From: Rhizobium sp.
Lineage (GTDB): Bacteria; Pseudomonadota; Alphaproteobacteria; Rhizobiales; Rhizobiaceae
Length of the DNA stretch: 64,000 nt
NCBI GenBank assembly: GCA_002796995.1
Contig: PEKW01000001.1
Location: forward strand, 117,504-181,503
Direction: 5' to 3'
This document shows positions 48,517-58,428 of this stretch, one piece after another. How positions within the stretch are numbered: the first letter of the stretch is position 1; each line of letters opens with the position of its first letter. The translations under genes and the position numbers were made by a program. The notes under the pieces were generated by a model. The model searched no databases, was not told the origin of the DNA, and saw only the letters and a list, made by a program, of their open reading frames with translations.

Positions 48517-49743
48517 ATGGCCGCTCACGAGTCGCAAGGGTTGGACGGCCAGCTTCGTGCGGCCAAGCGCAACGTGTCCATTCTCACCGTGGCCCAGTCG
48601 ATCCTCGGATCGGCGGCGCCGCTCAGCTTTTCTGTCGGCGGTCTCGCCGGCTTCCAGCTGCTGGGCGCAGACAAGTCGCTCGCGACCGCGCCCTTGACCG
48701 GCTTCAATGTCGGCGTGGCGCTCGGCGCCATCGTCGTTGCCGCCGCGTCGCGTTTCCTCGGTCGGCGCGAGAGCTTCATGGTCGGAGCGCTGATGGGCGC
48801 CATCGGCGGTTCCGTGGCGGCCCTTGCGCTGTTCCGTTCCGAATTCTGGCTCTTTGCCTTCGGCCTGATGCTGATCGGCCTGTCCGGCGGCTTCACCCAG
48901 AAGATCCGCTTTGCCGCGGCCGATGCGTCGCCGAGCTTCTACAAGGGCAAGGCGATCTCCTGGATCCTTGCCGGCGGCATCGTCTCGGCCATCGTCGGCC
49001 CGCAGCTGGCGATCTGGCTCAAGGACTGGATGGAGCCGGTGACCTTTGCCGGCGCTTTCATGGGCCTCGTCCCGCTGATGCTGCTCGCCATCGTCGTCCT
49101 GTCCTTCCTGAAACTGCCCGACACCTCGTCGAAAGCCGCCGGCAGCGAACCTGCCCGCCCGCTGCGCGAGATCGTCATGACGCAGCGATTCATCACCGGG
49201 ATGATCTGCGGCATCAGCTCCTACGCGCTCATGACCTTCATGATGACGGGCGCGCCGCTCGCCATGGTCGTCGGCTGCGGCTTCTCCTCCGATCTGGCGA
49301 CACTCGGCATCCAGTGGCACGTGATCGCCATGTTCGCGCCGAGCTTCTTTACCGGCATGCTGATCACCCGCTTCGGCACGGAAAAGGTCGTCGCCGCCGG
49401 TCTGCTGATTCTGATGAGCTGCGCCATCGTCGCCCATATGGGGGTCGAGCTGTGGAACTTCTGGCTGGCCCTGGTGCTGCTCGGCATCGGCTGGAACTTT
49501 GGTTTCATCGGCGCAACCGCCATCGTCGCCTCGAGCTATCGGCCGCACGAGGCCGACAAGGTCCAGGGCTTCCACGACATCATCCTGTTCGGCACGGTGG
49601 CCCTTTCCTCCTTCTCGTCCGGCAAGGTCTTCTCGGCCTTCGGCTGGTCGGTGATGAATCTCGTGATCTGGCCCGTGACCATCATCTGCCTGATCCTGGT
49701 CGTGCTGCAGATGCGCGCAGCCGCCCGCAAGGACCGCGCCTGA
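48517..49743 (+). CDS. MFS transporter
   Basis: A 408-aa protein with about twelve transmembrane helices, beginning with a hydrophilic stretch (residues 1-20) at ATG 48517 after AAGGATCAGGAC. Residues LGRRESFMVG form the loop 2-3 region. The member is of the YfmO/YqgE-like type seen next to nusB in rhizobia; substrate unknown. It lies 16 bp after nusB. Confidence 0.87.
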   Translation: MAAHESQGLDGQLRAAKRNVSILTVAQSILGSAAPLSFSVGGLAGFQLLGADKSLATAPLTGFNVGVALGAIVVAAASRFLGRRESFMVGALMGAIGGSVAALALFRSEFWLFAFGLMLIGLSGGFTQKIRFAAADASPSFYKGKAISWILAGGIVSAIVGPQLAIWLKDWMEPVTFAGAFMGLVPLMLLAIVVLSFLKLPDTSSKAAGSEPARPLREIVMTQRFITGMICGISSYALMTFMMTGAPLAMVVGCGFSSDLATLGIQWHVIAMFAPSFFTGMLITRFGTEKVVAAGLLILMSCAIVAHMGVELWNFWLALVLLGIGWNFGFIGATAIVASSYRPHEADKVQGFHDIILFGTVALSSFSSGKVFSAFGWSVMNLVIWPVTIICLILVVLQMRAAARKDRA

Positions 49744-49771
49744 ACCCGTCCGGCTGCGACACCGCCGGGGC

Positions 49772-49800
49772 TTGACGTTAGGGAATCCGCAACGCAATCT
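49772..49800 (+). promoter_or_regulatory. Possible hppA promoter
   Basis: CTTGACG (-35; alphaproteobacterial CTTGAC) at 49771-49777, with a 17-base spacer before CAATCT at 49795-49800. The -10 is weak, so this is by consensus only. Confidence 0.35.
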
Positions 49801-49871
49801 CGCCGCAAGTCGGGCAGCTTCCGGAGGAGGGGCCGAGCCTGACGTCACCGCCCGCGGGGAGTGAGGCGCGG

Positions 49872-49895
49872 GCAATACGGGAGGTATTGCGAATG
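49872..49895 (+). promoter_or_regulatory. hppA ribosome-binding site within a hairpin
   Basis: GCAATAC (49872-49878) and GTATTGC (49884-49890) form a perfect 7-bp stem with loop GGGAG between them. The Shine-Dalgarno bases lie in the loop; the ATG is 49893. Folding could expose or occlude initiation. Confidence 0.6.
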
Positions 49896-52031
49896 ACAGT
49901 GCTTTTAGGCGTCATATTTTGCGGTTTGCTGTCGGTAGCCTATGCAATCTGGGCGACACGCTCGGTGCTGGCGGCCGATCAGGGCAATGCCCGCATGCAG
50001 GAAATTGCCGGTTATATTCGTGAAGGGGCGCAAGCCTATCTCGCCCGCCAATACCTCACCATTGCAATCGTGGGCGTCGTCGTCTTCGTGGGTGCCTGGC
50101 TGCTGCTGTCGGCGACGGCGGCGATCGGCTTCCTCATCGGTGCCGTTCTGTCCGGCGCGGCCGGCTTCATCGGCATGCACGTCTCGGTCCGCGCCAATGT
50201 GCGCACCGCCCAGGCGGCATCGCAGAGCCTGGCCGCCGGCCTCGACATCGCCTTCAAGTCCGGCGCTATCACCGGCATGCTGGTCGCCGGCCTGGCGCTG
50301 CTCGGCGTCTCCATCTACTTCTATGTCCTGACCGTGGTGCTCGGCCATGAGAGCGGCTCGCGCGAAGTCATCGACTCGCTCGTCGCGCTCGGCTTCGGCG
50401 CCTCGCTGATCTCGATCTTCGCCCGTCTTGGCGGCGGCATCTTCACCAAGGGTGCGGATGTCGGCGGCGACCTCGTCGGCAAAGTCGAGGCCGGCATTCC
50501 GGAAGACGATCCGCGCAACCCGGCCACGATCGCCGACAATGTCGGCGACAATGTTGGCGACTGCGCCGGCATGGCTGCCGACCTGTTCGAGACCTATGCG
50601 GTCTCGGTCGTCGCCACCATGGTTCTGGCCGCCATCTTCTTTGCCGGTTCGGCCGCTCTCGACATCGCGATGATCTATCCGCTCGCCATCTGCGGCGCCT
50701 GCATCATCACCTCGATCATCGGCACCTTCTTCGTCAAGCTCGGCACCAACGGCTCGATCATGGGCGCCCTCTACAAGGGTCTAATCGTCACCGGCGGTTT
50801 GTCGATCCTCGGCTTGGGTGCCGCGACTTCGCTGACCATCGGCTGGGGCTCGATCGGCACTGTCGCCGGCATGGACATCACCGGCTGGAACCTGTTCATC
50901 TGCGGCATTCTCGGCCTCGTGGTCACCGCGCTGATCGTGGTCATCACCGAATACTATACCGGCACCAACAAGCGGCCGGTCAACTCGATCGCTCAGGCCT
51001 CGGTCACCGGCCACGGCACCAACGTGATCCAGGGTCTGGCCGTCTCGCTAGAATCGACGGCGCTGCCGGCCATCGTCATCGTCGGCGGCATCATCTCGAC
51101 CTACCAGCTTGCCGGCCTGTTCGGCACGGCGATTGCGGTGACCACCATGCTCGGCCTTGCCGGCATGATCGTGGCGCTGGACGCCTTCGGTCCGGTCACC
51201 GACAATGCCGGCGGCATTGCCGAAATGGCCGGCCTGCCGTCGGAGGTCCGCAAGTCGACCGACGCGCTCGATGCGGTTGGCAACACGACCAAGGCGGTCA
51301 CCAAGGGCTACGCGATCGGTTCGGCCGGTCTCGGCGCGCTGGTTCTGTTCGCCGCCTATTCCAACGACCTGCAGTTCTTCGCCGCCAACAGCGACAAGTA
51401 TCCGTACTTCGCCAACATGGGCGACATTTCCTTCAGCCTGGCCAATCCTTATGTCGTGGCCGGCCTGATCTTCGGCGGTCTCATCCCCTACCTGTTCGGC
51501 GGCATCGCCATGACAGCGGTCGGCCGGGCCGCCGGTTCGATCGTCGAGGAAGTCCGCCGGCAGTTCCGCGAAAACCCCGGCATCATGCAGGGGACGGTCA
51601 AGCCCGACTACGGCCGCGCCGTCGACATGCTGACCAAGGCCGCGATCCGGGAAATGATCATCCCCTCGCTGCTGCCGGTACTCGCTCCGCTGGTCGTCTA
51701 TTTCGGCGTGCTGCTGATCTCGGGCTCCAAGGCCTCGGCCTTTGCCGCCCTCGGCGCCTCGCTGCTCGGCGTCATCGTCAACGGCCTGTTCGTGGCGATT
51801 TCGATGACCTCGGGCGGCGGTGCCTGGGACAATGCCAAGAAGAGCTTCGAGGACGGCTTCGTCGACAAGGACGGCGTCAAGCACCTGAAGGGCTCGGATG
51901 CGCACAAGGCATCGGTCACCGGCGACACGGTCGGCGATCCCTACAAGGACACGGCCGGTCCGGCCGTCAACCCGGCGATCAAGATCACCAATATCGTCGC
52001 CCTGCTGCTGCTCGCCGTCCTGGCCGGCTGA
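49893..52031 (+). CDS. hppA: K+-independent proton-translocating pyrophosphatase
   Basis: A 712-aa membrane H+-PPase with about 15-16 helices. The catalytic loop [19 protein letters not shown] binds PPi and Mg2+. The cation-selectivity region reads [10 protein letters not shown]: a Lys at the position where K+-dependent enzymes have Ala, so it should not need K+. In rhizobia it sits near the cytoplasmic/acidocalcisome membrane. ATG 49893; a TTG six bases upstream is in frame. Linked in theme to ppk1-ppx. Confidence 0.96.
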   Translation: MTVLLGVIFCGLLSVAYAIWATRSVLAADQGNARMQEIAGYIREGAQAYLARQYLTIAIVGVVVFVGAWLLLSATAAIGFLIGAVLSGAAGFIGMHVSVRANVRTAQAASQSLAAGLDIAFKSGAITGMLVAGLALLGVSIYFYVLTVVLGHESGSREVIDSLVALGFGASLISIFARLGGGIFTKGADVGGDLVGKVEAGIPEDDPRNPATIADNVGDNVGDCAGMAADLFETYAVSVVATMVLAAIFFAGSAALDIAMIYPLAICGACIITSIIGTFFVKLGTNGSIMGALYKGLIVTGGLSILGLGAATSLTIGWGSIGTVAGMDITGWNLFICGILGLVVTALIVVITEYYTGTNKRPVNSIAQASVTGHGTNVIQGLAVSLESTALPAIVIVGGIISTYQLAGLFGTAIAVTTMLGLAGMIVALDAFGPVTDNAGGIAEMAGLPSEVRKSTDALDAVGNTTKAVTKGYAIGSAGLGALVLFAAYSNDLQFFAANSDKYPYFANMGDISFSLANPYVVAGLIFGGLIPYLFGGIAMTAVGRAAGSIVEEVRRQFRENPGIMQGTVKPDYGRAVDMLTKAAIREMIIPSLLPVLAPLVVYFGVLLISGSKASAFAALGASLLGVIVNGLFVAISMTSGGGAWDNAKKSFEDGFVDKDGVKHLKGSDAHKASVTGDTVGDPYKDTAGPAVNPAIKITNIVALLLLAVLAG

Positions 52032-52058
52032 CATCGGGCGAACCATCGTCGGGCAAAG

Positions 52059-52092
52059 AAAAAACCGCGGGAGCAAGCTTCCGCGGTTTTTC
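52059..52092 (+). terminator. Terminator of hppA
   Basis: AAAACCGCGG pairs with CCGCGGTTTT around a ten-base loop; T-tract follows. It lies between convergent hppA and bamE, and can serve both. Confidence 0.85.
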
Positions 52093-52119
52093 TCTGTTCT
52101 TGTGTGATGCGGCTGGCGC

Positions 52120-52605
52120 CTACATGCCGCCGAGCATGTTCTTGACGCTGTTGGCTGCGCCGCCGCCGCCCGACAGGATCTGCTGCAGGAAGGTGAGGTC
52201 CTTGCCGCCTGTGGGGGTGGTGCGCGAGATCATGTCGAAGACCTTGCCATCCTTCAGCGTATAGTTGGCCCGCTGCGCAACGACGCCTTCCTTGTCGAAA
52301 TAGATCGCCAGGATCTGCTGTTCGACCAGCTTCTGCTTCATGAAGGCGACGGCACGCGTGCGCTTCTGCGAGATGTAGTAGAAGACTTCGCCGTCGAAGG
52401 TGGCGGTTGTCGAGGGCGTGCCGAGCGACAGGATGACCTGCTCGCGGCTCGAGCCGACCGGCACGAGCTCCAGCGCATCCTGGTCGATGACATAGCCGTT
52501 ATGAAAGACTTCGGAGGTCGTGCAGCCCGTCAGGCTGGCGACCGAAAGGGCGAGGGCGAGGGCAGTGCAGCCGAGAACTTTTCTGTCCGATCCGAGATAC
52601 CGCAT
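52120..52605 (-). CDS. bamE: Outer membrane protein assembly factor BamE / OmlA-type lipoprotein
   Basis: A 161-aa lipoprotein with lipobox SLTGC near residue 27 after a signal peptide. The SmpA/OmlA domain shows LVPVGSSREQVILSLGTPSTT and FYYISQKRTRAVAFMKQKL. BamE stabilises the BAM complex in outer-membrane beta-barrel assembly. ATG 52605 is preceded by GGTTGGAA. It is divergent from the ubiquinol-cytochrome c chaperone gene across 279 bp. Confidence 0.92.
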   Translation of the reverse strand: MRYLGSDRKVLGCTALALALSVASLTGCTTSEVFHNGYVIDQDALELVPVGSSREQVILSLGTPSTTATFDGEVFYYISQKRTRAVAFMKQKLVEQQILAIYFDKEGVVAQRANYTLKDGKVFDMISRTTPTGGKDLTFLQQILSGGGGAANSVKNMLGGM

Positions 52606-52884
52606 TTCCAACCACACGTCTCCAATGACTCCAAGCGGCCGCCCGACACGGTCGACCGCAAACCTGATGCGCATACCATTGTGGCCTTTCCGGGGACAAA
52701 ACCTGCGCCGCGCGGCCCTTGTTCGGACGAAGCGGCCAGCGACCCGGTGACGGCCACGAGGATCGGGCCGGACGGCAGAAACGGCATTGCAATTCACGTC
52801 TGCTTCGGTAAACCAGCTTTCGCAATCATGCAACACGACCCGGGGCAGGCGAGCCCGTTCCCTGGGTTCTTTTTGGTGAAATGA

Positions 52885-53430
52885 ATGCTATTCGGGTATT
52901 TCCGACAGAAAAAGCATAACCGGATCATCGTTGAGCGGCAGTATGCGGCATTGACCGCGACGGCGCGCACGCCGGTATTCTATGCCGAACTCGGTGTGCC
53001 CGACACGGTCATGGGCCGCTTCGAAATGCTGTCGCTGGTTTTGATTCTTTACTTTCGGCGCATGAGGCAGTCGGCCCGCGGCGGCCAGGAGATCGCCCAG
53101 GAGATCATCGACGCCTTTTTCGAGGACGTCGATCATTCCATTCGTGAGCTGGGCATTGGCGACCAGGGTGTGCCGAAGCGCATGAAGAAGCTCGCCGGCA
53201 TGTTCTTCGGCCGGCTGGAGGCCTATGCCGCAGCCCTCGATAAAGATGATGCCGGCCTGTTGGCGTCGGCCCTTCGGCGCAATATATATCCCGAAATGGG
53301 TGACGACGCGCCGGACATGGCCGGCCTTGCCGAATGGATGATGGACGCCGAGCGCAGGCTTCGCGCCCTCGATGAGGAGGTCGTCGAGACCGGTAGCGTC
53401 CGGCTCGACGCCCCTGGAGGTTTGCTCTGA
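52885..53430 (+). CDS. Ubiquinol-cytochrome c chaperone family protein
   Basis: A 181-aa protein of the CBP3/UQCC1-like family, seen as YAELGVPDTVMGRFEMLSL and a later FEDVDHSIRELGIGDQGVPKRMKKL. Eukaryotic relatives help cytochrome bc1 assembly. It precedes DUF177 by one base, and the trio chaperone-DUF177-plsX is common in rhizobia. Confidence 0.9.
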   Translation: MLFGYFRQKKHNRIIVERQYAALTATARTPVFYAELGVPDTVMGRFEMLSLVLILYFRRMRQSARGGQEIAQEIIDAFFEDVDHSIRELGIGDQGVPKRMKKLAGMFFGRLEAYAAALDKDDAGLLASALRRNIYPEMGDDAPDMAGLAEWMMDAERRLRALDEEVVETGSVRLDAPGGLL

Positions 53431-53431
53431 A

Positions 53432-53995
53432 ATGACTTCGCACAAGAAGGATGCCGACGCATCGGCCTTCTCCTATCTGGTGAAGGTTGGCCACGTCTCG
53501 GCCAATCCCGTCCGGGTTCACGTCGAGGCGGATGCGCGCGAATGCAAGGCGCTGGCCGACGTGTGGCGGGTGGAAGCGGTCAACCGGCTGAGCGCCGAAC
53601 TGCAGATCAACCGCTGGAAGAAGGACGGCATCCGCATCCGCGGCCAGGTCGATGGCGAGGTCGTACAGGCCTGCGTCATGACTCTGGAACCGGTGGTGTC
53701 CGAGATCCGGCAGGAGATCGACCAGATCTTCGTTCCCGAGGGATCGAAGCTTGCCCGCATCGTCACCGACGAGGCCGGCGAGATGATCCTCGACCCTGAC
53801 GGCCCGGACCTTCCCGAGACCTTCGTCGGCGACACCATCGACGCCGGTGCGGTGGTTGCGGAGTTCGCCGCCCTCGGCATCGACCCCTATCCGAAGAAGC
53901 CGGGCGCGCAATTTGCCGGACATATCGAGAGCGACGGGGCGGACGACCGGCGACCTTCGCCTTTCGCCGCGCTCAAGGACTGGAAAAAGGACTAA
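53432..53995 (+). CDS. DUF177 / YceD family protein
   Basis: A 187-aa protein with the DUF177 core RIRGQVDGEVVQACVMTLEPVV, where one Cys rather than the usual pair is seen, and FVGDTIDAGAVVAEFAALGIDPYP. YceD relatives affect 23S rRNA processing. It lies one base after the ubiquinol-cytochrome c chaperone gene and is likely co-transcribed with it. In many bacteria rpmF follows; here plsX comes next. Confidence 0.9.
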   Translation: MTSHKKDADASAFSYLVKVGHVSANPVRVHVEADARECKALADVWRVEAVNRLSAELQINRWKKDGIRIRGQVDGEVVQACVMTLEPVVSEIRQEIDQIFVPEGSKLARIVTDEAGEMILDPDGPDLPETFVGDTIDAGAVVAEFAALGIDPYPKKPGAQFAGHIESDGADDRRPSPFAALKDWKKD

Positions 53996-54094
53996 TCGCA
54001 GCCACAACGTCGGTGAATTGGGTTGTGCGGTACGGCGAAACCGGTATTTTGGCCGAAATTTCGCCGGGCAGCGAATAAGAAGGATCGGGCATAA

Positions 54095-55141
54095 GTGATC
54101 AGAATTTCTCTTGACGTCATGGGGGGCGACTTCGGCCCCGAAGTCGTCATTCCCGGTGCTGCCAAGGCGCTGGAGCGGCATCCCGACATCCAGTTCGTTC
54201 TGTTCGGCCAGCAGGAGCGCTGTCTCCCGCTCATCGCCCAGTATCCGAAGCTCAAGGAGAAGTCGGTCTTCCATCATTGCGACGTCGCCGTCGGAATGGA
54301 CGAGAAGCCGAGCCAGGCGCTGCGCCGAGGCCGCTACATCTCCAGCATGTGGCGCTCGATCGAGGCGGTGAAGACCGGCCAGGCCGACGTCATCGTGTCC
54401 GCCGGCAATACCGGCGCGCTGATGGCCATGGCCAAGTTCTGCCTGCGCACCATGGCGACCATCGAACGGCCGGCGATTGCCGCCATCTGGCCGACCTTGT
54501 CGGGCGAGAGCATCGTGCTCGATGTCGGGGCGACGATCGGTGCCGATGCCCAGCAGCTGCTCGACTTCGCCCTGATGGGCGGCGCCATGGCGCGCGCCCT
54601 GTTCGAGGTGGAGCGCCCGCTCGTCGGCCTGCTCAATGTCGGCGTGGAGGAGATCAAGGGCCAGGAAGAAGTCAAGGAAGCCGGGCGCATGCTGCGCGAG
54701 GCCGGTCTCGACACCATGGACTATTACGGCTTCGTCGAAGGCGACGATCTCGGCAAGGGTACGGTTGATGTCGTCGTGACCGAGGGCTTCACCGGCAATA
54801 TCGCGCTGAAGACCGCCGAAGGCACGGCTCGCCAGATCGCCGAATACCTGCGTGCCGCCATGTCGCGCACGCTGCTCGCCAAGATCGGCTATCTGTTCGC
54901 CAAGGGCGCCTTCGACAAGCTGCGCGAGAAGATGGACCCCCGCAAGGTCAATGGCGGCGTCTTCCTCGGCCTCAACGGCATCGTCATCAAAAGCCATGGC
55001 GGCACCGATGCCGAAGGCTTCGCGGCCGCCATCGATGTCGGCTACGACATGGCGCGCAACGGCCTGACGCAGAAAATTGAAAACGATCTGAAGAAGTATC
55101 ATGCCCGGCACCCGTCTTCCGCGGGTCCGGAAGCCGCATGA
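54095..55141 (+). CDS. plsX: Phosphate acyltransferase PlsX
   Basis: A 348-aa enzyme that converts acyl-ACP to acyl-phosphate for phospholipid synthesis. [13 protein letters not shown] at residues 4-16 and the phosphate-binding [12 protein letters not shown] are typical. The GTG start at 54095 is preceded by AAGGA, with no ATG nearby. It is followed by fabH, matching the plsX-fabH-ihfA-merR order in alphaproteobacteria. Confidence 0.96.
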   Translation: MIRISLDVMGGDFGPEVVIPGAAKALERHPDIQFVLFGQQERCLPLIAQYPKLKEKSVFHHCDVAVGMDEKPSQALRRGRYISSMWRSIEAVKTGQADVIVSAGNTGALMAMAKFCLRTMATIERPAIAAIWPTLSGESIVLDVGATIGADAQQLLDFALMGGAMARALFEVERPLVGLLNVGVEEIKGQEEVKEAGRMLREAGLDTMDYYGFVEGDDLGKGTVDVVVTEGFTGNIALKTAEGTARQIAEYLRAAMSRTLLAKIGYLFAKGAFDKLREKMDPRKVNGGVFLGLNGIVIKSHGGTDAEGFAAAIDVGYDMARNGLTQKIENDLKKYHARHPSSAGPEAA

Positions 55142-55161
55142 TCGACGGGGTAAGGAAGACA

Positions 55162-56133
55162 ATGATCCGTTCTGTTGTTCGCGGTTTCGGGGCAGCGCTC
55201 CCGAAACGGGTGGTGACCAATCGCGAATTGGAGGAGATGGTCGAGACCTCCGACGAATGGATCGTGCAGCGCACGGGCATTCGCCAGCGCTACGTCGCCG
55301 GCGAGGATGAGACCACCGCCTCGCTGGGTGCCGAGGCCGCCCGCAAGGCGCTCGACAATGCTGGCCTGACGATCGCCGACATCGACGTGATCATCTGCGC
55401 AACCTCCACCCCCGACAACACCTTTCCGGCGACGGCGGTCAATATTCAGAACCGTCTCGGCATGCATCACGGCTTCGCCTTCGACCTGCAGGCCGTCTGT
55501 TCCGGCTTCGTCTATGCGGTGTCGACCGCCGACCTGCATATCCGCGGCGGCATGGCCAGGCGCGTCCTGGTAATCGGCGCGGAAACCTTCTCGCGTATCC
55601 TCGACTGGACGGACCGCACCACCTGCGTGCTGTTCGGCGACGGCGCCGGCGCTCTGATCCTCGAAGCGACCGAAGGCGAGGGCAGCAATTCCGACCGCGG
55701 CGTTCTGACCTCGCAGCTGCGCTCGGACGGCGTGCACAAGGAAAAGCTCTATGTCGACGGCGGTCCTTCGACCACCGGCACGGTCGGCCATCTGCGCATG
55801 GAGGGCCGTGAGGTCTTCAAGCATGCGGTCGGCATGATCACCGACGTGATCGAAGCGGCCTTCGGTGCCACGGACACCACGGCGGGCGACATCGACTGGC
55901 TGGTCCCGCACCAGGCCAACCGCCGAATCATCGACGCTTCGGCCAAGAAGCTCGGCATTCCGCTCGAGAAGGTCGTCGTCACCGTCGATCTGCACGGCAA
56001 CACGTCGGCCGCCTCGATTCCGCTGGCGCTTTCAGTCGCTGCGGCTGACGGACGCATCAAGAAGGGCGACCTCGTCATGCTTGAAGCGATGGGCGGCGGC
56101 TTCACCTGGGGCGCCGTTCTGCTGCGCTGGTAA
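55162..56133 (+). CDS. fabH: 3-oxoacyl-ACP synthase III
   Basis: A 323-aa initiating condensing enzyme that joins acetyl-CoA with malonyl-ACP. The triad is present: Cys113 in QAVCSGF, His in VPHQANRR and Asn in [12 protein letters not shown] 55162 follows AAGGAAGACA; an ATG at 55138 overlapping plsX is less likely. Confidence 0.97.
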   Translation: MIRSVVRGFGAALPKRVVTNRELEEMVETSDEWIVQRTGIRQRYVAGEDETTASLGAEAARKALDNAGLTIADIDVIICATSTPDNTFPATAVNIQNRLGMHHGFAFDLQAVCSGFVYAVSTADLHIRGGMARRVLVIGAETFSRILDWTDRTTCVLFGDGAGALILEATEGEGSNSDRGVLTSQLRSDGVHKEKLYVDGGPSTTGTVGHLRMEGREVFKHAVGMITDVIEAAFGATDTTAGDIDWLVPHQANRRIIDASAKKLGIPLEKVVVTVDLHGNTSAASIPLALSVAAADGRIKKGDLVMLEAMGGGFTWGAVLLRW

Positions 56134-56169
56134 CGGCGTTGCGCGAAATAAAGGATTTTTAACAAGCGC

Positions 56170-56198
56170 TTGACCGTCACGCCCAAGGGCAATACTCT
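56170..56198 (+). promoter_or_regulatory. Possible ihfA promoter
   Basis: CTTGACC (-35 at 56170-56175) and TACTCT (56193-56198) with a 17-base spacer, 43 bp before the ihfA start. Consensus-based only. Confidence 0.35.
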
Positions 56199-56241
56199 CT
56201 GGCGAATTCAACAAGATCATTGATTTAAGCGGACGAGAACC

Positions 56242-56580
56242 ATGGCCGGTAAGACAGTGACGCGAGCAGACTTGGCGGAATCGGTGTTTCGCAAGGTGGG
56301 TCTCTCCCGTACCGAGTCGGCTGAACTGGTCGAAACCGTGATCGATGAGATCTGTAACGCCATCGTCCGCGGCGAAATGGTCAAGCTCTCTTCCTTCGCT
56401 ACCTTCCAGGTTCGCAGCAAGAACGAGCGGATCGGCCGCAACCCGAAGACCGGCGAAGAGGTTCCTATCTCGCCGCGTCGGGTGATGACCTTCAAGGCGT
56501 CCAATGTTCTCAAGCAGCGCATTCTGCGTTCGCATCTTCAGCGCAAGGCGAAGCAGAAGCCGCAGAACCCGGCCACCTGA
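56242..56580 (+). CDS. ihfA: Integration host factor subunit alpha
   Basis: A 112-aa DNA-bending protein of the HU/IHF family. [26 protein letters not shown] forms the helical base and [22 protein letters not shown] the DNA-contact arm; the tip Pro is present. C-terminal 15 residues are Lys/Arg-rich. Pairs with IhfB elsewhere; follows fabH as in most alphaproteobacteria. Confidence 0.96.
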   Translation: MAGKTVTRADLAESVFRKVGLSRTESAELVETVIDEICNAIVRGEMVKLSSFATFQVRSKNERIGRNPKTGEEVPISPRRVMTFKASNVLKQRILRSHLQRKAKQKPQNPAT

Positions 56581-56700
56581 CCGCGAAAGTCGTGGAACAA
56601 ACGGGCAGGCCTGTCGAGTTGCTTGAAATTTCCGGTGTAAATCGTTGAAATAGCCGCGAGTCGCGGCGTTCGCGTGCAATGGCTGTGCAGGAGCGGTAAG

Positions 56701-57243
56701 ATGCAATTGGACAAGAGCCCGGACGCCTTTCGCACCATCAGCGAGGTCGCCGACGATCTCGATCTTCCCCAGCACGTTCTGCGTTTCTGGGAGACGCGCT
56801 TTCCGCAGATCAAGCCGATGAAGCGCGGCGGCGGCCGTCGCTACTATCGCCCGGACGATGTCGAACTGCTCAAGGGCATCCGCCATCTGCTCTACGATCA
56901 GGGTTATACGATCAAGGGCGTGCAGAAGCTTCTGAAGACCAACGGCAACAAGTTCGTGATGGCGGTCGCCACCGGCGATGTCGCCACCATGGAAGCGCTG
57001 ATGGCGGCCGGGGCGGCAAAGGGCGACGAGCCCAAGCTCGGCCCTGCGGAGGAGGATCAGATCGTTGGCCGGCCCAAGGCCAAGGCCAGCGGACGATTCT
57101 TCGGCTTCGGCGGAAGCGACGACGACATGCCCGAAATTTCCGTCGGCAAGGGAAGTTCCGTCGGCAAGGAGGACCGGGCCCTGCTGCAGGAAGCGCTGTT
57201 CGATCTCCTGGAATGCAAGCGTCTGCTCGACCAGGTTCGGTGA
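56701..57243 (+). CDS. MerR family transcriptional regulator
   Basis: A 180-aa regulator with an N-terminal MerR-type HTH ([33 protein letters not shown]...[17 protein letters not shown]). The C-terminal half lacks metal-binding cysteines and is low complexity, then helical ([17 protein letters not shown]). ATG 56701 after GGAGCGGTAAG is used instead of an upstream ATG at 56674. This ihfA-merR pairing is conserved, but the target is unknown. Confidence 0.9.
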   Translation: MQLDKSPDAFRTISEVADDLDLPQHVLRFWETRFPQIKPMKRGGGRRYYRPDDVELLKGIRHLLYDQGYTIKGVQKLLKTNGNKFVMAVATGDVATMEALMAAGAAKGDEPKLGPAEEDQIVGRPKAKASGRFFGFGGSDDDMPEISVGKGSSVGKEDRALLQEALFDLLECKRLLDQVR

Positions 57244-57334
57244 CCTCACGAGCCGCTTGGCAAATTCGTCGCTTTTACCCCTTGCGTGCCGATGCCCTTG
57301 CCATTATGGAGAACGTGCTTTGCGAAAAGCAGGT

Positions 57335-57411
<77 letters not shown>

Positions 57412-57426
57412 AAGAAATCATATGGT

Positions 57427-57457
57427 TAGCCACTTCCCCCAGGGGTGGCTATTTTTC
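57427..57457 (+). terminator. Terminator after tRNA-Pro
   Basis: AGCCAC and GTGGCT arms separated by a C-rich loop and followed by ATTTTTCC. Confidence 0.75.
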
Positions 57458-57839
57458 CAATAGCCACTTTGTCGCCGGGCATTCGCGGATTGAGGTCTGC
57501 GTCCTGCCAGCGCTTGGACCGATTAGGTCACGGCCGAATTTCAGGTCCGCAACGCCTTTCGGAGCTTGGCTTTGACATTCGCTCAGGCACCCTGTCGGAT
57601 GCCGTATTCGCCACCCCCTGGCGGACTGCACGGTCGCTAAAGTCGAACTCCATCAGCAACTGGCGATACTCCCGCACTTAGCAACAGCCATCGCGCCGGC
57701 TGTGCCGGCTATGACGTGAGCGTCGCGGACAGATATTGCCTGCACGGTGGGGAGATTGGCTGTTGATCCGATTGTTTCGATACGATACTTTTGGATCAAT
57801 CAGCGACGTATGCCGCCAAGTTTTGATGCGATTGGATCA
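57458..57839. other. Non-coding or degenerate spacer after tRNA-Pro
   Basis: About 380 bp with no ORF that looks coding. Short readings on both strands are interrupted. The last 80 bp hold the operator-like TTGGATCAAT repeats described under the XRE gene. Nothing else recognised. Confidence 0.5.
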
Positions 57840-57841
57840 AT
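57763..57841 (+). repeat. Operator-like repeats before the XRE gene
   Basis: TTGGATCAAT occurs exactly twice (57791-57800 and 57832-57841), and TTGATCCGAT, nearly its inverse, at about 57763-57772. The second copy touches the first start codon of the XRE gene. Pattern fits autoregulation; not proven. Confidence 0.45.
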
Positions 57842-58172
57842 GATGCTATCAGGAAGACAGATCGCAGCGGCCCGTGCTCTCGCCGGCCTGACGCAGGTAC
57901 AATTGGCTACGGCGGCGAACATCTCGGTTCCAACACTCAAGCGGATGGAGGCCAGCGAGGGGGACGTCGTCGGGCTCCGCAACAATGTCTCGGCCGTCCA
58001 GCACGCCCTCGAAACCGCAGGCATCACGTTCATCGACGACCACGCGAACTCGGCCGCAGGTGGCCCCGGAGTGCGTCTTTCCGCGTCTCCGAAGGCGCCC
58101 AGGAGCGACGACGAAACAATTCAGTACAAGGAATACCTGAACCCAGACGCCAGCTTCGGCAGTGGTGGGTGA
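57840..58172 (+). CDS. Small XRE-type helix-turn-helix regulator
   Basis: A 110-aa protein with an N-terminal HTH (SGRQIAAARALAGLTQVQLATAANISVPTLKRME) and a C-terminal ALETAGITFIDD...GGPGVRL tail. The tail resembles that of the regulator at the right end of the window. Starts ATG 57840 or 57843; the first has GGATCA upstream. Short operator-like repeats surround the start. The stop lies just before the next ATG (58174). Confidence 0.82.
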   Translation: MMLSGRQIAAARALAGLTQVQLATAANISVPTLKRMEASEGDVVGLRNNVSAVQHALETAGITFIDDHANSAAGGPGVRLSASPKAPRSDDETIQYKEYLNPDASFGSGG

Positions 58173-58173
58173 C

Positions 58174-58428
58174 ATGAAGCAGACCGTTGATCTGCTCGCC
58201 GCAGTGAGCCGCATGCGTGACCGATACCGAGATGACAAGGTCGACCGAGACATTCTTCGGAAATGGATTATCGGGCTCGGGTCATATCCGGCGCCCTATG
58301 GTCCTCGCGTCGATGCCGCCAAAGCGTGGTTCGGGCAGTCGCCTGCAGAAGTCACGGACGCGGTCAGGGACTTTGACATGCAGCATCTATCGGCGATCGT
58401 ATTGGCGGCGCCTACCACCGAGCGCTAG
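58174..58428 (+). CDS. Orphan 84-aa protein
   Basis: Begins at ATG 58174, one base past the XRE stop, with GGTGGGTGAC before it, so it is coupled to the XRE gene. Charged and helical at the start (LLAAVSRMRDRYRDDKVDR), then Pro/Gly-rich. No family recognised, no signal or membrane segment. Possibly a partner of the XRE gene. Confidence 0.55.
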   Translation: MKQTVDLLAAVSRMRDRYRDDKVDRDILRKWIIGLGSYPAPYGPRVDAAKAWFGQSPAEVTDAVRDFDMQHLSAIVLAAPTTER

